A stretch of 39,082 nucleotides of DNA from Beijerinckiaceae bacterium (GTDB lineage: Bacteria; Pseudomonadota; Alphaproteobacteria; Rhizobiales; Beijerinckiaceae), in contig CANJJI010000024.1 of the NCBI GenBank assembly GCA_947474545.1, forward strand, positions 1 to 39,082, given 5' to 3'. Positions 1 to 9,074 of the stretch are shown one piece after another. Position numbers and translations under genes: made by a program. The stretch's first letter is position 1. Each line of letters begins with the position of its first letter. Under the pieces are notes generated by a model. That model was not told the DNA's origin, did no database searches, and worked only from the letters and a program-made list of their open reading frames with translations.

Positions 1-70
1 GAACAACGGGCGTATCTGACTTGAGGACTTCCGCCTCAAATGTTGCGTCGGTGACCTTGACTGTCGGCAT
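1..70 (-). CDS. trxA: Thioredoxin, N-terminal fragment (cut by window edge)
   Basis: Only the first 23 codons are visible, on the minus strand from the ATG at 70. They read MPTVKVTDATFEAEVLK and then SDTPVV, which matches the first helix and strand of a TrxA-type thioredoxin. The CGPC active site would lie beyond the window. A GGAG ribosome-binding site sits about 7 nt upstream of the ATG. Thioredoxin would be the general cytoplasmic protein-disulfide reductase. It lies directly downstream of addA on the same strand, a common arrangement in Hyphomicrobiales, but a 106-nt gap with a promoter-like sequence suggests it can be transcribed on its own. Confidence 0.85.
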   Translation of the reverse strand, partial: MPTVKVTDATFEAEVLKSDTPVV

Positions 71-115
71 GATAATTCTCCGGAATCGCGGACCAGCCGC
101 GCTGTCGATGCTGCC

Positions 116-144
116 AACCTATGGACCGCCTCCGTTTCCGTCAA
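116..144 (-). promoter_or_regulatory. Candidate sigma70-type promoter for trxA
   Basis: On the minus strand a TTGACG -35 hexamer (139-144) is followed after 17 nt by TAGGTT (116-121). The -35 is good and the -10 mediocre. It sits between the addA stop and the trxA start, so it would give trxA transcription independent of the repair operon. This rests on motif reading only. Confidence 0.4.
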
Positions 145-176
145 GGCGCGATCACAATGACTTGTACATTGCAAAC

Positions 177-3100
177 CTAGCCGGTGATCGCCAAGAGTGA
201 GGCGTCGAGTCTCGCATCATCAAGTTCGACCACCTCAGGCCCGGATGTCCAGACGATCAGCGCTCTGATCCGCTTATCAGGAAACAGCGGTATCAATGCA
301 GCACGATACAGAGCCATTTGGGTCAGATATTGGGTGGGAATATTGCCATCCCGCCTGGCTTTCCCGGTCTTGAAATCGACGATCAGAACCTCGTGCGCGG
401 TTTGCCCCAGCCGGTCGATCCGGCCGGCGATTTCGATTTCCCCACCCACCCGGCGTGGAATACGCCCGGCGATAGCGACTTCCGCGCGCCCTTGCGGCCC
501 GAAGACCGCCTCCAGCACCGGATCGGAAATGACGCGAAGCGTCTGGCGAACAAGACCCAGGCGCCGTTCAGCTGCAAGTTTTCCGGCTCTTTTTTCGAGA
601 AGGCGTTCAGCTGCGGCCTCCCGCTTACCCGGCTCGACCGCAGGCAGATATTGTAAAAGCGCATGCGAAAGATTGCCTTCAAGGACCGCCAGATCCCGCG
701 CCAGCGTCATGCCATCATCGCCGCCCGGATTCATCTGGTCCGCGGCGGCCAGAACATGCGACGGCCGCAGCGGTGGTTGCGGCGCAAATTCCGCCGTCGC
801 CGCCGTCAAAAGCCAGGGGCAATCTTCGATAGTATTCGCAGCCCTTGAATTTGAAACAGCTTGCGGAAGAAGATCGACCCCACCAATCCGCCTGACATCT
901 CCTCCATCGGGATGACCCGGCACGCTTTCCATCTCCGGGCCAAGCGAATCAGACACCATCTTGTACCAGCATCCCTCAGGCGCGTTTTTGACGCCCAGAT
1001 AGCCGCATACATAGAGGCGTTCTTCTGCCCTCGTCATTGCGACATACAGCAGTCGCCGGTATTCATCTTCCTGTTCTGCTTTCAATCGATCCATAGCAGC
1101 TTTGACCGGGGCCGGATTTTCGGCCGCCCGGCTTCGCCAGACCGGAACATCAATTCCGTATCCTGCGGAAAACTTGATCAGTTGCGGATCGTTCTGTCCC
1201 GCCGGTTTGGCGACTGTATCGGGCAAAAAGACAATTTTGGCCTCAAGGCCTTTGGCGGCATGCACAGTCATCACCCGCACAGACTCGCCGGCCGCCTCCA
1301 TATCGCGTTTGATTTCCAATGAGGCGCCCTGCATGCGATGCAAAAACGCCGTAAGCGACGCTGCTTCACCACGCTCCCATTGCAACGCCAGCCGCAGGAA
1401 TTCGTCGATCGCATCCCCTGCCTCGCTGCCAAGGCGAGCCAGAATGGCGCGCCGGCCACCTTCAGCCCCCAGCAGATGGGCATAAAATTTGAAGGGACCC
1501 GTTTCGCGCGCGGTCAAGCCCCAGGCCGCGATGCGGGCAAAAGCTTCCCTGTCCTTCAACACATCAGATTGCGCCAACTCGGCAAAGAGATTGCGTGTGC
1601 GATTGGGAGCAAGGCGCAACAAATCATCGTCATCAAATCCGAACAACGGTGACTTGAGAACGCAGGCCAGCGTGAGTTCGTCCTCTGGCAACAAAGCAGC
1701 CCGCCCGGCTGCAACCAGATCCATGACAGCTATATGCTCCATAAGCTTCAGCCGGTCCGCACCCGCCACCGGAACACCGGCAATTTTCAGTTCCCGAATG
1801 ACCGCGTCAAAAAACGCATTGCGCCGCCGCACAAGTATCAGGATGTCCCCTGCCTGAACCGGACGCGGCACGCCACTGCTATCGTGTACCGTCTCCCGCG
1901 AAGCCGGATCCAGCATCACGCGAATACGAGTTGCAATCTGCCGCGCAAGTATGGCTGCAGGGGCATTTTCGGAAAGTCCATCGACAGGCATCCGCCAGTT
2001 TTCAGGCAGAGGCCTTTCAGGCGGAGAAACAAGATCCCAGATTTCAACAAGACCCTGCAAACTATCTTTCCAGGTTGTGTGGATCGTTTTGTTACCGTCG
2101 TCTATGGACAGTCCCTTGTAGTTCTCTGGAACGGAAAATACCTTATCCACAGCATCCAGGATAATTTTCGAAGATCTAAAAGACAATTGAAGCCTGACAT
2201 CTTTAAAGCTCTTCTCTGCATTGTTGACCTTCTTGGCGAAAAGTTTTGCATTCTCGCCAAACTCTCTCGGCGCCGCGCCTTGAAATGAAAATATGGATTG
2301 CTTTTCATCACCGACAGCAAAAAACGTACGCGCGTGCTTTCTAGCGCTTTCACCCGAAAAGAACTCGTCCGCCAGCGTCTTCAAAATATGCCATTGCTGC
2401 GGCGAAGTATCCTGAGCCTCATCTACGAGGATGTGGTCGATCCCGGCATCCAGTTTGTAAAGCACCCAGCCCGCGTCCGAGCGCATAAAAAGGTTCAAGG
2501 TACGTTCGATGAGATCTTCGAAGTCCAGGAGATTCTGAGCCTGCTTCAGACGCGCATATCCGTTCAGAACCTCATCACAGACTTTTTGCAAGGCGACACT
2601 TTTACGGACGATGCGGGCTGCTTTTACTTTCTCAATCAATGCCAGAACGCGAACTTTTTCATCTTCAAGATCAGCAGTTATTGAATCATCTACGCCTTTC
2701 TTGACCATCCGGCCTTTGCGCGGCTCTCCCTCCTTTGTCAAAAAGATATCAAGATAGCTGGACAGCCGCGATTGATCATCTGCAGTGGATTGCGAATAGC
2801 GAAATTTTGCAGCAAGTTTGGCGTCGTTTACGCCGCTGGATTCGAGCGCGCTGACGATATCGTTCCAGCGCTTCAGGGAAATACCGCCTGTCAAAATATC
2901 CCGCGTGACCGATTCCAGACTCTCGTCTGGCCTCAGCCCCATCCGCGAGCGAAGCTCACGTTCGAATCGTTCCGATTGCCAATCGCTGGCTGCACGCACG
3001 GCGGTGCGCATATTCAAAGCATCGTCCAGCAAAACATCAAATGTCTTGCCCGACGCTTCCTGCGCAACAATGCGAACAGCCTGGCCCAGTGGCGAGTCTG

Positions 3101-3614
3101 GCGAATTCATTGCTGTCTGAAGCGCATGTTCGCGCGCATCTTCCATCAATAAAGTCTGGCGTTCGTCGTCGACGGCTTCAAATCGCGAGGGTACGTTTGC
3201 TTCAAATGGAAACAGATGCAGTATCCGCTCACAGAACGCATGTATCGTTTGTATCTTGAGGCCGCCGGGTGTCTCGACCGCACGCGCAAACAACCGGCGC
3301 GCTTCATCCAGCTTTATGCCGCCCGTAGGGTTCAGAGCGTGGATTTCCTCCCCTAGACGGGAATCATCAAGCGCAGTCCATTTCGACAGGATGGAAAACA
3401 CACGCATCGACATGTTCGCCGCTGCAGCTTTCGTAAACGTCAGACAAAGAATTTTCGACGGATCCGCGCCGGCAAGCAATAACCGCACAACGCGTTGCGC
3501 CAGTACATGTGTTTTGCCGGACCCAGCATTGGCGTGAACCCATGCCGAACTCTCCGGGTCAGAAGCCATGAGCTGATCAGCCGCCGTCTTGGCAGGAATG
3601 GGCCAGCGAGCCAT
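177..3614 (-). CDS. addA: Double-strand break repair helicase-nuclease AddA
   Basis: This 1145-residue protein is the UvrD/SF1-type helicase plus nuclease subunit of AddAB, which resects double-strand ends to load RecA. Visible motifs are Walker A in ANAGSGKT (about residues 28-35), DEAQD (Walker B/motif II), TVHAAKGLE (motif V region), YVAMTRAEE (motif VI region), and a C-terminal PD-(D/E)XK nuclease with GRIDRLG followed by VDFKTGK. The length fits the alphaproteobacterial family. The ATG at 3614 shares its A with the TGA stop of addB (TGATG), so translation is probably coupled. It is the last gene of the divL-to-addA unit before trxA. No catalytic motif looks damaged. Confidence 0.97.
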   Translation of the reverse strand: MARWPIPAKTAADQLMASDPESSAWVHANAGSGKTHVLAQRVVRLLLAGADPSKILCLTFTKAAAANMSMRVFSILSKWTALDDSRLGEEIHALNPTGGIKLDEARRLFARAVETPGGLKIQTIHAFCERILHLFPFEANVPSRFEAVDDERQTLLMEDAREHALQTAMNSPDSPLGQAVRIVAQEASGKTFDVLLDDALNMRTAVRAASDWQSERFERELRSRMGLRPDESLESVTRDILTGGISLKRWNDIVSALESSGVNDAKLAAKFRYSQSTADDQSRLSSYLDIFLTKEGEPRKGRMVKKGVDDSITADLEDEKVRVLALIEKVKAARIVRKSVALQKVCDEVLNGYARLKQAQNLLDFEDLIERTLNLFMRSDAGWVLYKLDAGIDHILVDEAQDTSPQQWHILKTLADEFFSGESARKHARTFFAVGDEKQSIFSFQGAAPREFGENAKLFAKKVNNAEKSFKDVRLQLSFRSSKIILDAVDKVFSVPENYKGLSIDDGNKTIHTTWKDSLQGLVEIWDLVSPPERPLPENWRMPVDGLSENAPAAILARQIATRIRVMLDPASRETVHDSSGVPRPVQAGDILILVRRRNAFFDAVIRELKIAGVPVAGADRLKLMEHIAVMDLVAAGRAALLPEDELTLACVLKSPLFGFDDDDLLRLAPNRTRNLFAELAQSDVLKDREAFARIAAWGLTARETGPFKFYAHLLGAEGGRRAILARLGSEAGDAIDEFLRLALQWERGEAASLTAFLHRMQGASLEIKRDMEAAGESVRVMTVHAAKGLEAKIVFLPDTVAKPAGQNDPQLIKFSAGYGIDVPVWRSRAAENPAPVKAAMDRLKAEQEDEYRRLLYVAMTRAEERLYVCGYLGVKNAPEGCWYKMVSDSLGPEMESVPGHPDGGDVRRIGGVDLLPQAVSNSRAANTIEDCPWLLTAATAEFAPQPPLRPSHVLAAADQMNPGGDDGMTLARDLAVLEGNLSHALLQYLPAVEPGKREAAAERLLEKRAGKLAAERRLGLVRQTLRVISDPVLEAVFGPQGRAEVAIAGRIPRRVGGEIEIAGRIDRLGQTAHEVLIVDFKTGKARRDGNIPTQYLTQMALYRAALIPLFPDKRIRALIVWTSGPEVVELDDARLDASLLAITG

Positions 3615-6600
3615 CAGGATTCCTCATCTGTATTCGAGGCCCATTCCTTCACGCGCGCAAGATGATCATACTCGCCGTATTCATCTTTAAATTCGGGCAG
3701 TGGCCGCGCCAGATAGGGCGTCTGCGGATCGCGAAACTGATTGGCCAACTCGATCAGGCCATCGAAATGTTCTTTTACAAGCTGGTCAAAGGATTTTTCA
3801 CTGTTGCCTACGTTTCCTGGCTTGATTTCCCCCTCTTTTCCGATTGGTATATAAAGGGCTCGCGAAACTTGAGTGCCAGATGGAAAGCACTTGAAGGCCC
3901 CGCGTTCGATCATGGCCGCTTCCAGCGTCAGTTGCGGTGTAAAGCCAGCATTGATCTGTTTCTTGGTAGGAATAGTTCCGCTTTTGTAGTCTATGATTGT
4001 GATCTGTTTTTCACGATCAGCTTCAAGCCGGTCGGCGCGTCCAGTCAGCGTGAATATTGATCCATCATTTAACGTGATTTCATATTTGCCGCTCTGCTCC
4101 ACCTCAATACGTACAGCAACTTCACGCCGCTCACTTTCCCATTCAATAAATGATTTGAACGAAGCCTGGATATCTGGCCATTTGAATGTAGCGAAGTCCG
4201 GATCATTTAATTGTGCAGTAAATATCCTTCGCGCCAGACTGATGAGCCTGTCCAGCGCATTGTCAGGTAACGGGCCGGCTGGATGTTCCAGATGAAAGGC
4301 TGAGAATACTTCATGCAATCTGGTGCCGGTCTCGCGCAAACCATCTTCGGCATCCACGGCTTCCAGCGGCTCCAGTTTCAAAATTCGCTGGGCATAGATC
4401 GAATAGGGATCTCGCCGCCACTTCTCGATCTGGGTGATGCTTAGCCCTTTGGGGCGCAAGTCAATCGCGGGCCGCGGTTCCGGACGCTTGACCGGTTTCG
4501 GCTCACCGGGCGTATTGTCGATATAATGCGCCAATTGGATAAGTCTCTTGCCCCGCCCTTCACACCCGTCCCAAGAATCTCCCGCCAGCGCTTGCAGGCG
4601 TTGAATGAACCGGGAGGGAACAGCAGGTGAGCCGCCGCGCTTTTTGGCCCGCGAAAGAATAACTTTAGTTGCGCCCATGGCTTCAACAAAATCATGTGCT
4701 GTCTGCCCTATACGGCGTTCGGGCGAACTCAAGCCGAGTTCAGCCCGCATGGGACGATTGAGAAAGGCGTCCGTACGCGCGGCAGGCGGCCATACGGATT
4801 CATCAAGGCCAGCAAGCACCATTACGTCTGCGCTGAGAAGCCGGGCTTCCAACAAGCCGAGAATCTTTACACGCGGATGCGCACGCCGCGGACCGCGAAC
4901 CGTAGCTTCGCGGGATAATATCGAAAACAAGGATGAATAACTGTCGAATGTCAGAGCAAATTCCGGATGATCTATCGCATAGAAAGTTTCAAACAGATTT
5001 TGCAATGCAAGATCGTCTTCTCCCGCCAGAACCTCATCTTCTTCGCAGGCGCCAGTCTTCAATGCAGCGATAACACGCGAATGAGCATCAATAAACGCTC
5101 TTAGCGTTCCCTCTGATTGCAATGATCGCAAGGGCAAGAGGGCGTCCCGTAAATGATTGAAGAACGTTTCCAATGCTGGCCAATCTTCATCTGCGATTGC
5201 GCGTTTCAGACGGTGGGCGTGTGGCTCTTGCGCTGCAGCCTTTGCTATCGCAATTCCCTTTTCAGGCTCGTCCACATTCCACGTTGCTCCCCGCAGCACC
5301 GCAATTTCAGCAACAGAACGTAATCGCTCAAATTCGGGCGCGGTATAACCCAAGCGTACGCTGGAATGATCGAGAAGAGCCAGTATTGCTGCATTGTTGC
5401 TGCTGGCGCTCGCGCACTCCAGAACCAGCTTGGCGAAAATCCCGGCAGGCTCGCCAGACAAGGGATCCCCGCCAGAATCGTCTGCCTCTATCTTCCAGCG
5501 CCGCAATTCGGCACGCACACGCCGGGCAAGATCGCGATCGGGCGTGACAAGCGCCGCGGTCGTTGCCGGATCGACAAGCGCTTCACGAAGAGCAATCGCA
5601 ATACTCAACGCTTCCATACGTTCATCGTCTGCATCGATATAAGTAACGCCGGCAAGCGATTCCGCCAACTGAGTGACTGTTGTCTGATTTCGCCAATGCA
5701 GCCAGTGCTCAGTTGATTCGGCGGGGCGAAGCGCTTCACGAACCAGATCCATACGCTGCTTCAAGAACCTCTCCCGGGCGCCAGTCTCTTGAACATCATC
5801 GCGGGAAATTTCCATTACATCGAGTAGCCTGCGCATGGCGGCTTGCGGATGGCCATAAGCGGGCTGCACTTTTTGGCCATCCTTGCCCGTACCGCCAATA
5901 AGCGACCAGGTTGCATCATCCATGTCCAGATCGAGACCTGGCAATACAACGGCGCCATGCCGAAGCGCAGCGATCGCAGCAATTAGCTTTGCTGTGGCGA
6001 AATTTGTTCCTGTTGAACCTATGACGATTTGTGGACCAGGATCAGGATCCGATTGCAGCCTGCTGATCTCATATTCGATCAATGCGGCCTGTCTCTGCGC
6101 CCTGTCTTCCAGTCCGCGTTCCGCAAGATAAGCCGGCCAGGCCTCAAAAGCGATCTTCAGAAATTCAAGTGTAATGCCCCAATACTTATCGAGCCCCTCC
6201 GGCAAAAGAAACTTCAGCTGCCCGGGATCAATGCCTTCGATGGTCATTTCGTCGATAAGAGACGCAAGATCGCCCGCGAGCTGATAGGCCTGCGCAGGGG
6301 ACGTCGTTACCAGCATCGGTTCGTCCGCATTTGTCACAAAGCGGGAACCGTCCACATAGAGAATGGCGTTACGAAGGCTTCTGCCCCAGGCCAGAATCAT
6401 TTCGGCAAGAACAAGCCGCCGCTCGCCTTCACTCACAACATCAGGCCGTTCGAATAGCAAAGCATCGCTTTCGAAAAACGACGCCGTTTCGCTTTCATCC
6501 ATCGCGCCCAACGGCACAATCGACGGCAACAATACTGACCGTTGCGTGACCAGCTCCGCTATTTCGGTGGTTAGCGCGCGCGCGGCCCTTCGCGTCGGCA

Positions 6601-6754
6601 CAAAAATTCTGGCCTTGCTAAGTGAGAAAGGATCATCCTTGGCGGGAAAGTCCTGAATGATTTCGCCTGCGAGCAATGCTTTTGCGAAAGCCGGAAGAAA
6701 CCCAACATCCGGTGATATCGTGAACACGCGCCGGCGAAATGTGGTCATGGGCAT
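3614..6754 (-). CDS. addB: Double-strand break repair protein AddB (alphaproteobacterial type)
   Basis: This 1046-residue protein is the second subunit of AddAB, with a helicase-like fold and a C-terminal nuclease domain. The N-terminus (FTISPDVGFLPAFAKALL) is typical of alphaproteobacterial AddB. The nuclease motif reads LTGRADRLE followed by IIDYKSGT. In Firmicutes AddB a Cys quartet near the C-terminus binds an Fe-S cluster. Here the matching segment reads EYGEYDHLARVKEW with no Cys, so the cluster appears absent, as I recall for this clade. The ATG at 6754 directly abuts the stop of the upstream nucleotidyltransferase gene. A second Met two codons in (MPM) is an alternative start. Confidence 0.95.
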   Translation of the reverse strand: MPMTTFRRRVFTISPDVGFLPAFAKALLAGEIIQDFPAKDDPFSLSKARIFVPTRRAARALTTEIAELVTQRSVLLPSIVPLGAMDESETASFFESDALLFERPDVVSEGERRLVLAEMILAWGRSLRNAILYVDGSRFVTNADEPMLVTTSPAQAYQLAGDLASLIDEMTIEGIDPGQLKFLLPEGLDKYWGITLEFLKIAFEAWPAYLAERGLEDRAQRQAALIEYEISRLQSDPDPGPQIVIGSTGTNFATAKLIAAIAALRHGAVVLPGLDLDMDDATWSLIGGTGKDGQKVQPAYGHPQAAMRRLLDVMEISRDDVQETGARERFLKQRMDLVREALRPAESTEHWLHWRNQTTVTQLAESLAGVTYIDADDERMEALSIAIALREALVDPATTAALVTPDRDLARRVRAELRRWKIEADDSGGDPLSGEPAGIFAKLVLECASASSNNAAILALLDHSSVRLGYTAPEFERLRSVAEIAVLRGATWNVDEPEKGIAIAKAAAQEPHAHRLKRAIADEDWPALETFFNHLRDALLPLRSLQSEGTLRAFIDAHSRVIAALKTGACEEDEVLAGEDDLALQNLFETFYAIDHPEFALTFDSYSSLFSILSREATVRGPRRAHPRVKILGLLEARLLSADVMVLAGLDESVWPPAARTDAFLNRPMRAELGLSSPERRIGQTAHDFVEAMGATKVILSRAKKRGGSPAVPSRFIQRLQALAGDSWDGCEGRGKRLIQLAHYIDNTPGEPKPVKRPEPRPAIDLRPKGLSITQIEKWRRDPYSIYAQRILKLEPLEAVDAEDGLRETGTRLHEVFSAFHLEHPAGPLPDNALDRLISLARRIFTAQLNDPDFATFKWPDIQASFKSFIEWESERREVAVRIEVEQSGKYEITLNDGSIFTLTGRADRLEADREKQITIIDYKSGTIPTKKQINAGFTPQLTLEAAMIERGAFKCFPSGTQVSRALYIPIGKEGEIKPGNVGNSEKSFDQLVKEHFDGLIELANQFRDPQTPYLARPLPEFKDEYGEYDHLARVKEWASNTDEES

Positions 6755-7483
6755 TCACAGCGCCGATCTTGCAATGGCTTCTTCTGCTTCAACAATCGTC
6801 TCTGGACGTCCCACATGTAGCCACTGGCCATCGAGGCGCTTGCCGAAAAGCCTTCCCTTTTGCGCCGCCTGAAACAAATATTGCGCCAATCCAAATACCT
6901 CCCGGGTTTCGCCGGAAAACAGATCAGGCTTTATAATTCCAATGCCGGAATAAACAAAAGGCGCCACTTCTTTCTCTGTACGTTTGGTCAGCCTGCCGTC
7001 CTTGTCCATCATGAAATCACCCGGCCAGTCGACGCCAATACTATGCGGCGTGGACGCAACAAGCAGAAGAATGTCCATGACTCCTTCATCCCAGACAGCC
7101 GCTAGCTCCTGCAGATTTTGCGAAGGGCCTTCAATCCAGAAGGCATCTGTATTGCAGACGAAAAAAGGCTTTTCGCCAAGCTGCGGCAAAACTTTGCGGA
7201 TTCCGCCGCCTTGATCCAGAAGCTTGTTTCGCTCGTCAGAAATTATAATCTCCGGCTGCGTGCGCCCACGTAGATGATCGATGATCATGTCAGGGAGGTA
7301 GTGAACGTTGACGATCGCTTTTTTGACGCCGGCCTCCGCAAAGCGATCGAGGCTGTGATCGATGAGTGCGCGTCCACCGACTTTCACCAGCGGTTTGGGT
7401 AGAGTGTCAGTGACAGGCCGCATGCGCGTGCCCAATCCTGCCGCAAAAACCATGGCAATTTCGGGCATGTGTCGTGAGTTCAT
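6755..7483 (-). CDS. murU: Sugar-1-phosphate nucleotidyltransferase, MurU type
   Basis: This 242-residue protein belongs to the NTP_transferase family. The nucleotide-binding signature AAGLGTRMRPVTDTLPKPL lies near the N-terminus, and the acceptor-loop-like segment GGGIRKVLPQLG and a late HVGRPETI fit the MurU/GlmU-like group. In Pseudomonas, MurU converts N-acetylmuramate-1-phosphate to UDP-MurNAc in cell-wall recycling, after AmgK has phosphorylated the sugar. The gene just upstream ends in an AmgK-like kinase domain, which supports the same role here. The start at 7483 has an AGGAA site about 9 nt upstream; a second Met five codons in is possible. The gap to the upstream stop is 19 nt and the next gene follows directly. 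A different hexose-1-phosphate substrate cannot be excluded. Confidence 0.82.
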   Translation of the reverse strand: MNSRHMPEIAMVFAAGLGTRMRPVTDTLPKPLVKVGGRALIDHSLDRFAEAGVKKAIVNVHYLPDMIIDHLRGRTQPEIIISDERNKLLDQGGGIRKVLPQLGEKPFFVCNTDAFWIEGPSQNLQELAAVWDEGVMDILLLVASTPHSIGVDWPGDFMMDKDGRLTKRTEKEVAPFVYSGIGIIKPDLFSGETREVFGLAQYLFQAAQKGRLFGKRLDGQWLHVGRPETIVEAEEAIARSAL

Positions 7484-7502
7484 AAGCGCGTGTTCCTGCA
7501 GA

Positions 7503-9074
7503 TCAGGATCCGGCGCTGAAAACCGCCGGCAAATATGTTTCGTACCAGTTTTTCAACTCTGATAATGCCGGATGCTGAAGACTCTTAGCAAGATAATTCT
7601 GAATTCGCGGCATATGCGCAAGATATTGCGGCTTGCGGTCCCGCCGGTTCAGGCGGGCGAAAATGCCCATGATCTTGGTCGCTCTTTGCGCGGCCATGAT
7701 GGCGTAGGCGCGCGCAAACATAGTCATGTCGAATTGCGGATCACTGGCGAGCCGCAGGCGGGCATAATGCGACAGGAGTTTGAGTTCCAGATCATTAGAT
7801 ACGGTGACCCGGGCGTCCTGCAGCAGCGAAGCCACGTCATAGGCTGGCGAACCCATGACACAATCTTGAAAATCTATAATGCCTGCGCGCTGCAACCCGT
7901 TGCGATCGCCGAGCCAGATCAGATTTGGCGAGTGATAGTCGCGCAGCACCCATGTTTTTGGTCCATCAACGACTTCCTTCAATGCAGCCCGCCAGAGATT
8001 GATAAACGTGGCCGCAGCGCCTGATGAAAGATGAATGGATGCGTGTTGCGTGTACCACTCGGTCAGAAGCTCGACCTCAATAATCAGCGCATCGATATCA
8101 TAGACGGGAATGCGATAGGTCTCCTCGCCAAGCGCAATTGTCTCGGGCAGTTGCGAGCTGTGCAATTTTGCCAGCACCGCCACAGCTTCGGCGTATCTTT
8201 CGGGGATCGGTCCCTTGGCGTCGATAACCGGATCGCTCCCAAGATCTTCAATGATCGCAAGTCCGGTCTCCAGATCGGCGGCATAAATTTCCGGCGCCGA
8301 TAAATCCTGAGCGCGCAACGCTTCGGCGATCGCGACAAATGGGCGGATGTCTTCTGCAAGCCTCGCTATCGCGCTATAGGGCTTGCCGTAGCGCACAGGC
8401 GGGCCATCAGGCCGCGGCGGTGAAATCATGAGGACGGCGCGTTGCCCATCAGGTTTGAGCAACCGCTCATAGGCGCGGCTGGAGGCGTCTCCGAGCATGA
8501 AGCTGCGTTTGGCGTCAGCCCAGCCAGCGCGAACCAGCAGGCGATCAATTCCCTTGGCACGCGCCAGTTTTTGCGCAAACGCGCCATGTCCGGTGAGCTT
8601 TACACGCCGCCATGTATCGCCCTGCGCCGGTTCGACAAAGAAGGCAATGTCGAGTCTGTCCGCCGGGAGCTTGTCGCCAGCGCGATCCGGCCATTCGACG
8701 ATGACCAGGGCCCCTTCCGAAGCCTCGTCCCAGCCCAGTTCCACCAGCTCGTCTGCAGACTTGATGCGATAAAGGTCCGCATGAACCACGGGAAACGATG
8801 GACCATTATATATTTGCATGAGCGTGAAAGTCGGACTCGGCGCTTCCAGGTTTTCATCGCGGCAGATATGCCGGATCAGAGCTCTTGCAAAGCTGGTTTT
8901 GCCGGCGCCCAGATCGCCGGAGAGCGTGAGCAGATCACCCGAAGTCACGAGATCTGCAACGTGTCGCGCAAGCGCAGCCGTCGCCGCTTCGTCGGGAAGG
9001 TCCAGCCACCACACCGATGAATTCAGCACTTCGTTCTCTCCAGCTGTGTCCATGCGGTGGCGCTGCTCCATCAT
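7503..9074 (-). CDS. tsaE: TsaE ATPase fused to AmgK-type sugar kinase/phosphotransferase
   Basis: This 523-residue protein has two domains. Residues about 20-165 are TsaE, the ATPase needed for tRNA t6A37 threonylcarbamoylation, with Walker A GDLGAGKTS around 53-61, then APSPTFTL and HADLYR. Residues about 185-520 are an aminoglycoside-phosphotransferase-fold kinase. Its catalytic loop is RDYHSPN (Asp379, Asn384), followed by the metal-binding IIDFQD. The kinase half resembles AmgK, the N-acetylmuramate/N-acetylglucosamine anomeric kinase, and a MurU-type partner is the next gene. I recall this fusion as usual in Hyphomicrobiales; elsewhere the two proteins are separate. Its ATG overlaps the divL stop as ATGA. 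Met8 is an alternative start. Confidence 0.93.
   Translation of the reverse strand: MMEQRHRMDTAGENEVLNSSVWWLDLPDEAATAALARHVADLVTSGDLLTLSGDLGAGKTSFARALIRHICRDENLEAPSPTFTLMQIYNGPSFPVVHADLYRIKSADELVELGWDEASEGALVIVEWPDRAGDKLPADRLDIAFFVEPAQGDTWRRVKLTGHGAFAQKLARAKGIDRLLVRAGWADAKRSFMLGDASSRAYERLLKPDGQRAVLMISPPRPDGPPVRYGKPYSAIARLAEDIRPFVAIAEALRAQDLSAPEIYAADLETGLAIIEDLGSDPVIDAKGPIPERYAEAVAVLAKLHSSQLPETIALGEETYRIPVYDIDALIIEVELLTEWYTQHASIHLSSGAAATFINLWRAALKEVVDGPKTWVLRDYHSPNLIWLGDRNGLQRAGIIDFQDCVMGSPAYDVASLLQDARVTVSNDLELKLLSHYARLRLASDPQFDMTMFARAYAIMAAQRATKIMGIFARLNRRDRKPQYLAHMPRIQNYLAKSLQHPALSELKNWYETYLPAVFSAGS

Noticed and set aside
861-1322. Long open frames antisense to addA and other large genes
   Set aside because: They lie opposite well-conserved proteins, have no ribosome-binding sites or recognisable domains, and are expected in GC-rich DNA.
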